DNA from: Sinomonas gamaensis
Lineage (GTDB): Bacteria > Actinomycetota > Actinomycetes > Actinomycetales > Micrococcaceae
Direction of reading: 5' to 3'
Length of the DNA: 64,000 nt
Assembly (NCBI RefSeq): GCF_005876955.1
Contig: NZ_SSCL01000010.1
Coordinates: forward strand, 85,975-149,974
The notes under the pieces are model-generated. The model saw only the letters and a list, made by a program, of their open reading frames with translations, was not told where the DNA came from and did not search any database. Every line of letters starts with the position of its first letter. The first letter of the stretch is position 1. Shown here one piece after another: positions 34,174-43,582 of this stretch. The position numbers were made by a program, and so were the translations under genes.

Positions 34174-35190
34174 ATGTCTTCTGCCACCGCCCCATCCCTG
34201 ATCGCCACCGCCCACGTTCCGCTCGCCGTGCAGATCCGCGGCGATCTCGTCGAGGGCGTCCACTACGGCAGTGTCGCGGCCACCGACTCTGACGGCGGGC
34301 TGCTCTGGGAAGTCGGGGACGCCTCCGCCCTGTTCTATCCGCGGTCGGCGCTCAAGCCGCTCCAGGCCGTCGCGCTCGTCCGCGCCGGGCTCGAGCTGCC
34401 GCAGGAGCTCCTGGCGCTGGCCGCCGCGAGCCACAGCGGTGCGCCGGTACACCGTGAGGGCACGCTCCGGATCCTGGCGCGCCACGGCCTCGACGTCTCC
34501 GCTCTGGAGAACACGCTCGATCTCCCGTACGGCGCTGCCGAGCGCGAGGCATGGCTCCGCTCGGGCGGCCACGCGGACCGCGTGTGCCAGAACTGCTCCG
34601 GAAAGCACGCCGCGATGGCCGCCGTGTGCACGCTGAACGGGTGGGAGGTGAGCGGGTACCTCGATCCGGGACATCCGCTCCAGCGGCTCGTCGCCGATGT
34701 CGTTGCCGAGCTCACGGGGGACGAGATCACCGAGTGGACCACGGACGGGTGCGGGACGCCCCTTCCAGCCGTGACGCTGGCGGGCATGGCCCGCGCCTAC
34801 GGCCGCCTCGCGCGAGCAGGAGCCCACGACGGCGCATCAGGCGCCGAGGCTATCGTCGCCCGCGCGATGGCAGCGTATCCCGAGATGGTCGCCGGCGAGG
34901 GCCGCGACGTCACCCGCCTCATGCGGCTCCTGCCCGGCGCGGTCGCGAAGGACGGCTTCGAAGGCGTCCAGCTCGTCGGGCTGGCCGACGGCCGAGCGGT
35001 CGCCGTCAAGATCTCCGACGGCGGGGACCGCGCCCGCATGCCCGTCACCGTGCGCGCGCTCGCCGCGCTCGGCGTCCCGGAAGCGGGCACCGACGGCGCC
35101 CTCGCACCCCTCGCGGCCGCGCCCGTGCTCGGGGGCGGGCGTCCCGTGGGCGTCCTCACCGCGCTCGAGGACCCGTTCCCCGAGGCCTGA
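34174..35190 (+). CDS. L-asparaginase II-type asparaginase
   Basis: This enzyme hydrolyses L-asparagine to aspartate and ammonia. The 338-residue protein belongs to the asparaginase_II family (Rhizobium-type), distinct from E. coli AnsA/AnsB: YPRSALKPLQAVALV near residue 50, ASHSGAPVHREG near 85, CQNCSGKHAAMAAVC near 145 and TDGCGTPLPAV near 190. The family's conserved cysteines and lysine (NCSGKH) are intact. No signal peptide is seen, so it is cytoplasmic. It lies between the FadR regulator and aspartase, giving the first step of Asn to Asp to fumarate. Confidence 0.92.
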   Translation: MSSATAPSLIATAHVPLAVQIRGDLVEGVHYGSVAATDSDGGLLWEVGDASALFYPRSALKPLQAVALVRAGLELPQELLALAAASHSGAPVHREGTLRILARHGLDVSALENTLDLPYGAAEREAWLRSGGHADRVCQNCSGKHAAMAAVCTLNGWEVSGYLDPGHPLQRLVADVVAELTGDEITEWTTDGCGTPLPAVTLAGMARAYGRLARAGAHDGASGAEAIVARAMAAYPEMVAGEGRDVTRLMRLLPGAVAKDGFEGVQLVGLADGRAVAVKISDGGDRARMPVTVRALAALGVPEAGTDGALAPLAAAPVLGGGRPVGVLTALEDPFPEA

Positions 35191-35235
35191 GCAGACTTTC
35201 CCATGCCGAACCGAACCTCCCAGAAAGGCCCTGCC

Positions 35236-36672
35236 ATGACCCTTGCGCCCGAGACGCTCGACGGAGAGCAGCTCGACGGAGGCTACCGTGTGGACCACGA
35301 CCTCCTCGGCGACCGCCGTGTCCCCGCGGACGCCTATTGGGGCGTGCACACGCTCCGCGCCGTGGAGAACTTCCCCATCACCGGCCAGCCGCTCTCGACC
35401 AACCCCCACCTCGTGCGGGGGCTCGCCGCGGTGAAGCTTGCCGCCGCCCGGGCCAATCAGGAGCTCGGGCTGCTGGACGCCGAACGCGGCGCCGCCATCG
35501 AGAAGGCCTGCCTCGAGATCCTCGACGGGCACTTCGCGGACCAGTTCGTGGTCGACGTGATCCAGGGCGGTGCGGGGACGTCGTCGAACATGAACGCCAA
35601 CGAGGTTATTGCCAACCGTGCGCTCGAGCTGCTCGGCCATGCGAAGGGCTACTACGCCGCCCTGCACCCGAACGACCACGTCAATCTCAGCCAATCGACC
35701 AATGACGTCTACCCGACCGCGGTGCGCGTCGCCACCGTGTACGGCATCGAGGGCCTCCTGACTGCCCTCGCCACCCTCGAGGAGGCCTTCGCCGAGAAGG
35801 CCACGGAGTTCCGGACCGTCGTGAAGATGGGACGCACCCAGCTCCAAGACGCGGTGCCGATGACGCTCGGGCAGGAGTTCGGCACCTACGCCGTCACCAT
35901 CGGCGAGGACCGGGAACGGCTGCGCGAGGCGTCGCGGCTCGTCCACGAGATCAACCTCGGGGCCACCGCGATCGGCACCGGCCTCAACGCGCCCGCCGGC
36001 TACGCCGAAGCCGCCTGCCGGCACCTCGGCGAGGCGACAGGCCTTCCACTCGTGACCGCCGTCGACCTCATCGAGGCGACCCAGGACATGGGCGCGTTCG
36101 TGCACCTCTCCGGCGTCCTCAAGCGCGTTGCGGTCAAGCTCTCCAAGATCTGCAACGACCTCCGGCTCCTCTCCTCCGGGCCCCGAGCCGGTCTCGGGGA
36201 GATCAACCTCCCTGCCGTCCAGTCGGGCTCGTCGATCATGCCCGGGAAGATCAACCCGGTCATCCCGGAGGTCGTCAGCCAGGTCGCCTACGAGGTCATC
36301 GGCAACGACGTGACCATCACGATGGCCGCCGAGGCCGGTCAGCTCCAGCTCAACGCGTTCGAGCCGGTCATCGTGCACAGCCTCCACAAGAGCATCAGCC
36401 ATCTCGAGGCCGCGTGCCAGACGCTCACCGAGCGCTGCGTGCGCGGAATCACCGCCAATGCCGAGCGCCTGCGCGCCAGCGTGGAGCATTCGATCGGCCT
36501 CGTGACGGCGCTCAACCCCTACCTCGGTTACGCCGCCGCGACGTCGATCGCCCAAGAGGCCCTCACAACGGGGCGCGGTGTCGCCGAACTCGTGCTCGAG
36601 CGCGGCCTCCTCACGGCAGAACGGCTCGAGGAACTGCTCCGCCCCGAACGGCTCGCAAACCTTACAGCGTGA
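35236..36672 (+). CDS. aspA: Aspartate ammonia-lyase
   Basis: Aspartase converts L-aspartate to fumarate and ammonia. The 478-residue product shows the fumarase/aspartase superfamily signature GSSIMPGKINPVIPE near residue 335, the substrate-binding GGAGTSSNMNANEVIANRA near 115, and HPNDHVNLSQSTND near 145. Aspartase and class II fumarase are closely related. The N-terminal YRVDHDLLGDRRVPADAYWGVHTLRA and the asparaginase neighbour favour aspartase. The start at 35236 has an AAAGG site; eleven upstream codons are unlikely to be used. Confidence 0.9.
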   Translation: MTLAPETLDGEQLDGGYRVDHDLLGDRRVPADAYWGVHTLRAVENFPITGQPLSTNPHLVRGLAAVKLAAARANQELGLLDAERGAAIEKACLEILDGHFADQFVVDVIQGGAGTSSNMNANEVIANRALELLGHAKGYYAALHPNDHVNLSQSTNDVYPTAVRVATVYGIEGLLTALATLEEAFAEKATEFRTVVKMGRTQLQDAVPMTLGQEFGTYAVTIGEDRERLREASRLVHEINLGATAIGTGLNAPAGYAEAACRHLGEATGLPLVTAVDLIEATQDMGAFVHLSGVLKRVAVKLSKICNDLRLLSSGPRAGLGEINLPAVQSGSSIMPGKINPVIPEVVSQVAYEVIGNDVTITMAAEAGQLQLNAFEPVIVHSLHKSISHLEAACQTLTERCVRGITANAERLRASVEHSIGLVTALNPYLGYAAATSIAQEALTTGRGVAELVLERGLLTAERLEELLRPERLANLTA

Positions 36673-36735
36673 ACGAGTCCCAGCCCCAACCATCCCCCTC
36701 CCACCCCGCCTCACACCTCCACAGAAAGGACACAG

Positions 36736-38268
36736 ATGTCCTCGCCTGATTCCCGCCCGCAGGGCAACTCCACGATCCCGGACCACCTTGAGGACCACGG
36801 CCACGCCCACTCCACGGACCATGTGATCCACGCGGAGGATGCCGGCTACCACAAGGGCCTCAAGGCCCGGCAGATCCAGATGATCGCCATCGGCGGCGCG
36901 ATCGGCACCGGCCTTTTCCTCGGCGCCGGTGGCCGCCTCGCCGCAGCCGGCCCATCGCTGGTGCTCTCGTACGCGATCTGCGGCGCATTCGTGTTCCTGA
37001 TCCTGCGGGCGCTCGGCGAACTCGTGCTCCACCGTCCGTCGTCGGGCTCCTTCGTCTCCTACGCCCGCGAGTTCTTCGGCGAGAAGGCGGCGTTCGTCTC
37101 CGGCTGGTTCTACTGGATCAACTGGGCCATGACTACGATCGTCGACACGACGGCCGCAGCGCTCTACATGAACTTCTTCGGCAAGTACGTGCCCTGGATC
37201 GCGGCGGTGCCCCAGTGGGCGTGGGCGCTCATCGCCCTCGTGCTCGTGCTCTCGCTCAACCTCGTCTCGGTGAAGGTCTTCGGCGAGATGGAATTCTGGT
37301 TCGCCCTCATCAAGGTCGCGGCCCTCGTGACCTTCCTGGTCCTCGGCATCTACTTCGTCATCTTCGGCACCCCTACCGGCGGCCAGGTCGGCTTCAGCCT
37401 CATCTCCGACCACGGCGGCATCTTCCCGATGGGCATCATGCCCATGATCGTGCTCATGCAGGGCGTCGTCTTCGCCTACGCCTCGGTCGAGCTCGTCGGC
37501 ACCGCCGCGGGCGAGACGCAGAACCCCGAGAAGATCATGCCCAAGGCCATCAACTCGGTCGTCGTGCGGATCGCGGTGTTCTACGTGGGCTCCGTGATCC
37601 TGCTCAGCCTCCTCCTGCCGTACACGGACTACCAGAAGGGCGTCAGCCCGTTCGTGACGTTCTTCGGCCACATCGGCGTGGGCGGCGTGGACGTGATCAT
37701 GAACCTCGTGGTCCTCACCGCCTCCCTCTCCTCGCTCAACGCCGGCCTCTACTCGACCGGCCGCATCCTCCGGTCCATGGCAGCCGCTGGCTCCGCCCCC
37801 AAGTTCGCCCTCCGCATGAACAAGGCCGGCGTTCCTTACGGCGGCATCGCCATCACAGCCGCGGTCTCCCTCCTGGGCGTCCCGCTGAACTACCTCGTCC
37901 CCTCCGACGCCTTCGAGATCGTGCTCAACGTCGCCTCCGTCGGCATCATCAGCACCTGGGCCGCGATCATCCTGTGCCAGATCCAGCTCCAGCGGTGGGC
38001 CAAGAAGGGCTGGACCGAGCGGCCGAAGTTCCGCATGATCGGTGCCCCCTACACCGGCTACGCCACATTGGTATTCCTCGCGATCGTGCTCGCCATGATC
38101 CTGATCGACTCGCCCTGGACCCTCCTGGCAACCGCCGTGGCATGCGTGCTCATGGTCATCGGCTGGTACGCCTGCCGCGAGCGGATTCACGAGATCGCGG
38201 CGGCTCGGGAGGGCTACACCGGAGCCGCGCCCGTCGTCGCCAACAGGCCGGCGGCACGCCGCAAGTAA
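36736..38268 (+). CDS. L-asparagine permease-like amino acid transporter
   Basis: A 510-residue APC-superfamily permease of the amino acid transporter (AAT) type, with 12 predicted TM helices. The substrate-binding first helix is unwound at [16 protein letters not shown] (about residue 55), and the conserved EL...[19 protein letters not shown] loop lies near 260. The first 40 residues are hydrophilic and histidine-rich. It is last in the operon after asparaginase and aspartase, which points to asparagine (AnsP-like). A long inverted repeat follows the stop. Confidence 0.88.
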   Translation: MSSPDSRPQGNSTIPDHLEDHGHAHSTDHVIHAEDAGYHKGLKARQIQMIAIGGAIGTGLFLGAGGRLAAAGPSLVLSYAICGAFVFLILRALGELVLHRPSSGSFVSYAREFFGEKAAFVSGWFYWINWAMTTIVDTTAAALYMNFFGKYVPWIAAVPQWAWALIALVLVLSLNLVSVKVFGEMEFWFALIKVAALVTFLVLGIYFVIFGTPTGGQVGFSLISDHGGIFPMGIMPMIVLMQGVVFAYASVELVGTAAGETQNPEKIMPKAINSVVVRIAVFYVGSVILLSLLLPYTDYQKGVSPFVTFFGHIGVGGVDVIMNLVVLTASLSSLNAGLYSTGRILRSMAAAGSAPKFALRMNKAGVPYGGIAITAAVSLLGVPLNYLVPSDAFEIVLNVASVGIISTWAAIILCQIQLQRWAKKGWTERPKFRMIGAPYTGYATLVFLAIVLAMILIDSPWTLLATAVACVLMVIGWYACRERIHEIAAAREGYTGAAPVVANRPAARRK

Positions 38269-38300
38269 AGGATCGCCGGGTCACAGCGGACGACCCAACG

Positions 38301-38370
38301 ACGACGGACGGCTCCCCGACTTCCACGCTCACACCACGTGTGGGCTTGGATCCGGGGAGCTGTCCGTCGT
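38301..38370 (+). terminator. Long inverted repeat after the asparagine operon
   Basis: ACGACGGACGGCTCCCCG (38301-38318) pairs with its near-complement at 38353-38370 (one mismatch that is a G-U pair in RNA), with a 34-base loop. There is no T-run; it is probably the operon's terminator. Confidence 0.55.
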
Positions 38371-38399
38371 GCGTTAGTGAGCCAGTTCGTCCTGTCTGG

Positions 38400-38590
38400 G
38401 AGAGGCCGAAACCCATGAGCATGGCCATGGCCCGCGCCTTCCTGCTGGGTCTGGAGGACGCGCTGGCGGGCGATGCGGGCGCTGTCATGGCTGGCGGTGA
38501 CGCAGACCGGGATCCTGTCGGCAGCGTGCTCCTGGGTGGACGGCTCGGAATCGTTGACCAGGACGCTGGCCCCCTCTGCCTTTCACTCGC
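38400..38590 (-). pseudogene. DapA/DHDPS-family gene relic
   Basis: Read on the minus strand, this stretch encodes RIPVCVTASHDSARIAR, which matches MPVCVTTSHFSARIAR of the intact DapA-like gene at 60185-61096. Before it, GASVLVNDSE resembles ADAVCILANYSEQ with a deletion. After it, in a shifted frame, AMAMLMGFGL resembles AEMVMLMPPFF. There are in-frame stops and no start. It is a decayed fragment of about 60 codons, not a functional gene. It lies between the asparagine operon and a TetR gene. Confidence 0.75.
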
Positions 38591-38698
38591 TCTCAGATTG
38601 TTGCCGGGTGCCTGTTGCCACGATTTCGGTGATTACGTTATCGCCCAAGTCGACTTCTTCAGCAGCGCTTCCGACGCCGACGCCCTTGGGGTCGGTCC

Positions 38699-39265
38699 CT
38701 ATCGCGTAGCCTCAACCTCCGTGGCAAGCAGCCCGTCGGCGATGATCCCGAGCATCGGCTTCACGGCGTCGGCGGGAAGCTCGCTGTTGTCGGCCACCGC
38801 AGCAACACCGCCCACGAGCCGCGAGAGCTGCATCGCCTCGACATCGGGACGCAGCGCAGCCCCGAGGGCCTCGACGATGCGCTGATTGGCGGCGAGATAC
38901 GTCTGGCACTTCGTCGCGAAGGGAGAGTCTGGGTCGCCGAGCGCGGCAGTGATCCGCGCGGCCGCACCCTTGTGCTCGGTCAGCATCGCCGCGTAGTCAG
39001 TCAGCCAGCTGAGTAGCCGCTCCCGTGCGGACCCCTCCAGCGCGAGCGCCCTGTCGACGGCGGCATTGACCCTTTCCGCCCAGGCTTCGAGGACCGCGTC
39101 GTACAGCTCGTCCTTCGTCGCGAAATGGCGGTAGAGCGTCCCGGCACCGACTTCGGCGCCTTTCGCGACCTCGTCCATCGATACGGCGTCGAAGCCCTTG
39201 GCACGGAAGAGCGCCCGCGCAACCTCCACGATCCGATCGCGGTTGCGGCGAGCGTCAGCACGCAC
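38699..39265 (-). CDS. TetR-family regulator of the adjacent efflux pump
   Basis: A 188-residue TetR protein. The HTH (NRDRIVEVARALFRAKGFDAVSMDEVAKGAEVGAGTLYRHFATKDEL) lies at residues 8-52, followed by the SbtR-type C-terminal helical domain. The GTG start gives the usual short leader (VRADARRNRDRI) with GGGAGGAAG upstream; the open frame extends through the operator and is not used. It is divergent from a DHA2 efflux pump, and a perfect palindrome sits inside the pump promoter, so it is most likely the pump's repressor. Confidence 0.9.
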   Translation of the reverse strand: MRADARRNRDRIVEVARALFRAKGFDAVSMDEVAKGAEVGAGTLYRHFATKDELYDAVLEAWAERVNAAVDRALALEGSARERLLSWLTDYAAMLTEHKGAAARITAALGDPDSPFATKCQTYLAANQRIVEALGAALRPDVEAMQLSRLVGGVAAVADNSELPADAVKPMLGIIADGLLATEVEATR

Positions 39266-39292
39266 TGAAAACCACTTCCTCCCAAAAGGCCC

Positions 39293-39322
39293 TTGCAAAA
39301 GCGGAGACTGTCTCCGTATAGT
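39293..39322 (+). promoter_or_regulatory. Efflux pump promoter with embedded TetR operator
   Basis: TTGCAA (39293-39298), 18 bp, TATAGT (39317-39322). The spacer contains the perfect palindrome CGGAGAC-T-GTCTCCG (39302-39316), placed to block RNA polymerase. A half-copy CGGAG recurs just downstream. Confidence 0.8.
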
Positions 39323-39387
39323 CATAACCGGAGTATCTCTCCTCTTAGTGTACGTCAGCCTCCCTCCGGCTAGAACAGGACACCCAC

Positions 39388-40797
39388 ATGCCTTCCACCA
39401 CCGCCACCCGCGAGTCGGCCGGGATCGCATCATCGAGCCGCCGCGCCACGAGCGCTGGCCTCTGGCTCGTCATGCTGGCCCAACTCATGCTCGTCCTCGA
39501 CGCGACAGTCGTGAACGTCGCGCTTCCCCACATCGCAACCGATCTCAACTTCACCCGGGCCGAGCTCAGCTGGGTCCTCAACGGCTACGCCCTGGCCTTC
39601 GGCGGCCTCCTGCTGCTAGGAGGCCGAGTCGGCGATGTCCTCGGACGGCGCCGCACCTTCCTCGTGGGGATCGGAGCCTTCACACTGTTCTCGCTCCTCG
39701 GCGGCCTGGCCACCTCGCCCGGCCTGCTGGTCGGCGCCCGCGCCCTGCAGGGTCTCGGCGCAGCCTTCGCCGCACCGAGCGTGCTGGCCCTCATCACGAC
39801 GACGGCGCAGGGCGAAGGCGCGCGGAATCGAGCGCTCGCGCTGTTCTCGGCTATCGCCTCGATGGGTGGTGCCCTCGGGCTCATCCTCGGGGGCGTGCTC
39901 ACGGACACCGCCAACTGGCGGTGGACCCTGTTCATCAACGTGCCCATCGGCGTCGTCGTCCTGCTCGCAGTGCCCCGCCTCGTCGACGAGACCCCTCGCC
40001 GCCCCGGACGCTTCGATGTTCTCGGAGCATCCTCCGCTACAGGCGGCGCAGTGGCCATCGTCTGGGCGCTCATCCAGGCCCCTGACTATGGCTGGCTCAG
40101 CACCCGCACCGTCGGCGGCTTCGCAGTGGGCGTCGCACTCTTCGCCCTGCTTGCCGTCACCGAACGTCGAGTGGCGCACCCCCTGCTGAGCCCGCAGTTG
40201 CTCCGCAGCCCGAGCAGGGTAGGCGCGCTGGCCGCGATGGCTGCCACCTACGGCGGGATGCTCGCGATGTTCTTCCTCATGGTCCAGTACCTCGAGGATG
40301 ACCTGCGCTTCTCGCCCTTGGTGACGGGGCTGGCCTTCCTGCCGATGCCCTTGAGCATCTTCGGGATGTCACGGATCATTCCCCGGCTCGTCGAGCGCGT
40401 CGGGGCGGTTCGCCTGGTCATCCTCGGCGCAGCCCTCCGAGTGGTCGCCTTCCTGCCGCTCACGCAGCTGAATTCAGGCACTCCCTTCGCCGTCGTGGCC
40501 CTCGCCCTCGTCTGCACCGGAATCTCCGCCGGCCTGACGTTCATGCCGCTCACGACGCTCGCGCTCCGCGACGTCGAACCCGAGCACGCGGGATCGGCCT
40601 CGGGGCTCTTCCAGACCATGCAGCAGCTAGGCGGGGCGGTCGGGCTGGCCATCGTCGCCTCGACGTACGCGGCGTTCGCCGTCCCGGGCGACTTCGTGAT
40701 CGGGGGGCGAGCCGGGTTCTGGTCGGCGACGTTCCTCTCATTCCTCGCGCTTGCTGCCGTCGCCGCACTGGCCCTGAGGAACCGGAAATCTGCCTAG
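39388..40797 (+). CDS. DHA2-family MFS multidrug efflux transporter
   Basis: A 469-residue drug:H+ antiporter of the 14-TM EmrB/QacA type. Motifs: LDATVVNVALPHIATDL in helix 1 (motif D1), GGRVGDVLGRRRTFLVG (motif A) near 75, ARALQGLGAAFAAPSVLALI (motif B) and the antiporter motif C stretch ALGLILGGVLTDTANWRWTLFINVPIG. It is divergent from a TetR repressor with an operator in its promoter, the classic layout of inducible drug efflux. The transported compound is unknown. A long hairpin follows the stop. Confidence 0.9.
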   Translation: MPSTTATRESAGIASSSRRATSAGLWLVMLAQLMLVLDATVVNVALPHIATDLNFTRAELSWVLNGYALAFGGLLLLGGRVGDVLGRRRTFLVGIGAFTLFSLLGGLATSPGLLVGARALQGLGAAFAAPSVLALITTTAQGEGARNRALALFSAIASMGGALGLILGGVLTDTANWRWTLFINVPIGVVVLLAVPRLVDETPRRPGRFDVLGASSATGGAVAIVWALIQAPDYGWLSTRTVGGFAVGVALFALLAVTERRVAHPLLSPQLLRSPSRVGALAAMAATYGGMLAMFFLMVQYLEDDLRFSPLVTGLAFLPMPLSIFGMSRIIPRLVERVGAVRLVILGAALRVVAFLPLTQLNSGTPFAVVALALVCTGISAGLTFMPLTTLALRDVEPEHAGSASGLFQTMQQLGGAVGLAIVASTYAAFAVPGDFVIGGRAGFWSATFLSFLALAAVAALALRNRKSA

Positions 40798-40812
40798 AAG
40801 GGACCCGCAAAA

Positions 40813-40856
40813 AGCGCAGCCGCTCCGATGAATGAGCTCATCGAGGCGGCTGCGCT
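40813..40856 (-). terminator. Long hairpin between efflux pump and DUF4193 gene
   Basis: AGCGCAGCCGCT-CCGATGA pairs with TCATCGAGGCGGCTGCGCT, an almost perfect 19-bp stem. The A-run on its left makes it T-tailed on the minus strand. It probably separates transcription of the two flanking genes. Confidence 0.5.
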
Positions 40857-40980
40857 ATGCAAGCGCTCGGTCGTCGAGTCCGACTTGGTACCGGGAGTGG
40901 GGGGAGCCCTCGCCCGAGCCGGGCGAGACATGGTGTACGGTTGCTTGCTGCACAACAGCCGGCAGGAAGGAAGAAACACC

Positions 40981-41283
40981 GTGGCCGCCGACTATGACGA
41001 CCTCCGCCCCGAGGTTAGGGAATCCCAGCAGGACTCGCTCGCGGCGGTCAAGTCAGCCAACGCTCCCGACCCCCGAAGCGTGGTGCGCGACCTCGACAGC
41101 GAGGAGTACCAGGAGGATGCCGAGATCCCGGGCGGCGAGTTCGTCGACGGGGAGCTCACTGTCCACCTCGTTCCCCAAGGCGAGGATGAATTCGTGTGCC
41201 AGTCCTGTTTCCTAGTCCGGCACCGCTCCCAGATCGCCCGAATGGACGCCACGGGCGTCTACTGCCGCGACTGCGAGGCCTGA
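40981..41283 (+). CDS. DUF4193 zinc-ribbon-like protein
   Basis: A 100-residue acidic protein of the actinobacterial DUF4193 family. It opens with the family start VAADYDDLRPEVRE. It ends in a four-cysteine cluster (CQSCFLVRHRSQIARMDATG, then YCRDC), a likely zinc ribbon related to RNA-polymerase-associated small proteins. The GTG at 40981 has a GGAAGG site and gives the family's usual length; the 51 codons before it lack similarity. No function is established. It stands alone between a terminator-like hairpin and a convergent operon. Confidence 0.88.
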   Translation: MAADYDDLRPEVRESQQDSLAAVKSANAPDPRSVVRDLDSEEYQEDAEIPGGEFVDGELTVHLVPQGEDEFVCQSCFLVRHRSQIARMDATGVYCRDCEA

Positions 41284-41393
41284 ACGCCGCCCGCCGAACC
41301 CGCGATTTCAGTCGAGGGACTGCTATTGGACGGTTGCTGTGGCCGTCATACGCAGCCCACCCGGTGCGCTCGAAGGAATTCGGGCCGACGCTG

Positions 41394-42557
41394 CTAGGCG
41401 AGGCGTGTGAGGAGGCCTGCGGCGAGGGCGGCTCGCTGGAGCATGCCGCTGATGCTGATCCATTCGTTTCTGGCGTGAGCTCCGGCTCCGACTGCTCCGA
41501 GGCCGTCGAGAACGGGCAGGCCGAGCGCGGCGGCGAAATTGCCGTCGCTGGCTCCTCCGACGGAGGCCTCTTTGAGGTCCAGGTCGAGGGCGGAGGCGAC
41601 TTCGGCAGCCTGAGCAAACATCGCTGCCGTCTTCTCGGTGCGCTGCATGACGGGCCGGTTCCAGCCCCCGCTGACGGTGATGGATGCCAACGGGTTCTCT
41701 GCGCGCAGGGAGGCGAAGAGGCGGTCGACGCGTTGGGCCTCCGTCTCGGAGCTGACCCGCACGTCGATATGGGCTGTGGCATGCCCGGCCTTGACGTTGG
41801 TGCGGGTGCCGCCGTTGAGGACTCCGACGTTGATGCTGGTTCCGGCGGCGAGGTCGGAGGCAGCGTGCAGCTTCAGGACGACGCGGGAGATCTCGTCGAT
41901 GGCGCTCGCTCCTGCTTGTGGGTCCAGGCCGGCGTGGACGGCTTCGCCGTGTGCCTCGACCCGGAAGATGCCCACGCCCTTGCGTGCGGTCTTGAGGGCG
42001 CCGTCGGCACTGGCTTCGAAGACGAGCACGGAGGTCCCGCGAACAGACTCTTCCTCGATGACTGGTCTGGAGGAGGGGCTGCCGAGCTCCTCGTCGCCGT
42101 TGAGCACGAGGCGCACGTGGGGGCGGGGCGCGTTCAGGGCATCGCAAGCCTTCAGGGCCCAGACCAGCTGGACGAGGCCTGCTTTCATGTCGAAGGCGCC
42201 GGGCCCGGTCAGGGCGTCGCCGTCGATGGAGACCGGCCACTCTGCGAGCGTCCCGGCCTGCCATACGGTGTCGTAGTGGCACAGTGCCGTGACCCAAGGT
42301 GCGGTGGGACGAGTGGGGGAGGGGTAGTCGAGGACGACGGTGTCGCCGTGCTCTCCGCCGTCGGCGAGCCTGCGGGCGGAGGGGGCGCCGAGCCTGAGGC
42401 CCAGCCATCGTTCGGCCCAGTCAAGCCCCTTGATCAGCAGGTTCTTATCATCTGACGGCGTTTCCTGGCCGATGTAGTCCGAGAGGTCCTGGACCATCTC
42501 GTCGCTGTGGCCGTTGATCCAGTCTTGGAGGGCGGCGGGGCTGGTGCCGTCCATCAT
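41394..42557 (-). CDS. M20-family amidohydrolase/peptidase (CPG2-like)
   Basis: A 387-residue dizinc M20 enzyme of the glutamate carboxypeptidase/ArgE/DapE group. Zinc ligands and catalytic residues are visible: CHYDTVW (His), GAFDMKAG (bridging Asp), NGDEELGS (general base Glu, then Glu ligand) and a C-terminal GAHARNEW (His). The dimerisation domain lies between. It hydrolyses an amide, peptide or carbamoyl bond; substrate unknown. It is last in a five-gene operon, its ATG overlapping the preceding stop by four bases. The operon suggests it finishes breakdown of an amide-type compound. Confidence 0.88.
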   Translation of the reverse strand: MMDGTSPAALQDWINGHSDEMVQDLSDYIGQETPSDDKNLLIKGLDWAERWLGLRLGAPSARRLADGGEHGDTVVLDYPSPTRPTAPWVTALCHYDTVWQAGTLAEWPVSIDGDALTGPGAFDMKAGLVQLVWALKACDALNAPRPHVRLVLNGDEELGSPSSRPVIEEESVRGTSVLVFEASADGALKTARKGVGIFRVEAHGEAVHAGLDPQAGASAIDEISRVVLKLHAASDLAAGTSINVGVLNGGTRTNVKAGHATAHIDVRVSSETEAQRVDRLFASLRAENPLASITVSGGWNRPVMQRTEKTAAMFAQAAEVASALDLDLKEASVGGASDGNFAAALGLPVLDGLGAVGAGAHARNEWISISGMLQRAALAAGLLTRLA

Positions 42558-43582
42558 GAGCGGACTCCTACGGTCGCGTCCAAGGCGTCAAGGTGCTGTT
42601 CGCCCATGTCGGTCTGCCCCGCCTCCAGTGCCTTGATCATGTCGACCATCTGCGTCAGGAGGGGCACGGGAATGCCGTGTTCCTGGGCCTTGGCGATGAC
42701 GGGCTCGTAGTGGCAGGGGACTTCGGTGGCACGCTTGCGGACGGCGATGTCGCGCCAGATCCCGGAGCGGGTCTTCGACTGGGTGCCCAGCCATGCCACC
42801 AGCCTGTCGGTGGCGGCCTCCCGCGCGGCAGGGTCGGCTTCGCGTCGGTAGACGGCGGGTTCGAAGGCGTCGAATCCCTCCAAAGCGATTCCTTCGGCGT
42901 CTGCGACGTCGAAGACCTCTGCTGCCAGTCCTTCCATGGAGGGGCGGTGGCGATCGATCAGGTCGGCCATGTCCGCGTCGGCCAGGGCGGTCGCGGAGAG
43001 CATGGCCCCGAAGCCGAGCTTGGACCAGAGGAACCCGTCGACATTCGGGGTCACGACCGCGGACCCCCAGTGCTGCAGGTCCGCAGCGAGCTGGTGCACG
43101 CGGGCGCTGACACCGCCGGTGTATTCGCCCAGCGCCATGCCGCCGGCTCCGCCGTCCTTGACCAGGCCCGGTTCCATGACGTCTGCGAAGAGGTCCACGA
43201 AGGCGCTGATGGTGCGCTCGGCTCCCACATGGGCGGAGATGGCGGCCTCATTGAGCCCGTTCTGCATGGAGACGACGTACCCGTCGGGCGCGAGGCGGGG
43301 GGCGATCCAGGCCGCGGCCTTGTCCGTGGCCTGCGCCTTGACGGCGAGCAGGACGCGTCCGAGCTGGGCGGGGGCATCGTCGAGTCCGAAGACGGGCAGG
43401 TGAGCGGTGAGCGTTCCCTGCGGGGTCTGCAGGCGCAGCCCCTTGTTCCGGATGGCCTCCACATGGGCGGGGTCGGCGTCGACCAGCTGGACGGGGACGC
43501 CTTGGGCGTCGAGGTGGACGGCGAGGGTGCCGCCGATGGCGCCGGCGCCGACGACGGTGTAGGGGAGGTCAGTGGCGGTCAT
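42554..43582 (-). CDS. Ketopantoate-reductase-like (ApbA/PanE) dehydrogenase
   Basis: A 342-residue NADP-dependent dehydrogenase of the PanE/ApbA family: N-terminal GAGAIGGTLAVHL, LLAVKAQATDKA with the catalytic-type lysine, SMQNGLNE, and the helical C-terminal domain. The family reduces 2-oxo acids such as ketopantoate, but many members oxidise other 2-hydroxy acids. The ATG at 43582 overlaps the SDR stop by four bases. In this operon a biosynthetic PanE role is unlikely; a catabolic 2-hydroxy- or 2-oxo-acid step is inferred. Confidence 0.83.
   Translation of the reverse strand: MTATDLPYTVVGAGAIGGTLAVHLDAQGVPVQLVDADPAHVEAIRNKGLRLQTPQGTLTAHLPVFGLDDAPAQLGRVLLAVKAQATDKAAAWIAPRLAPDGYVVSMQNGLNEAAISAHVGAERTISAFVDLFADVMEPGLVKDGGAGGMALGEYTGGVSARVHQLAADLQHWGSAVVTPNVDGFLWSKLGFGAMLSATALADADMADLIDRHRPSMEGLAAEVFDVADAEGIALEGFDAFEPAVYRREADPAAREAATDRLVAWLGTQSKTRSGIWRDIAVRKRATEVPCHYEPVIAKAQEHGIPVPLLTQMVDMIKALEAGQTDMGEQHLDALDATVGVRS

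Noticed and set aside
34837..38190. 1117-codon minus-strand open frame
   Set aside because: It is the antisense shadow of the asparaginase, aspartase and permease genes. High GC makes such long antisense frames common; composition is His/Asp/Gly/Arg-rich with no domain.
38371..38698. Plus-strand frames (up to 79 codons) after the asparagine permease
   Set aside because: They are antisense to the decayed DapA-family fragment and have no similarity of their own.
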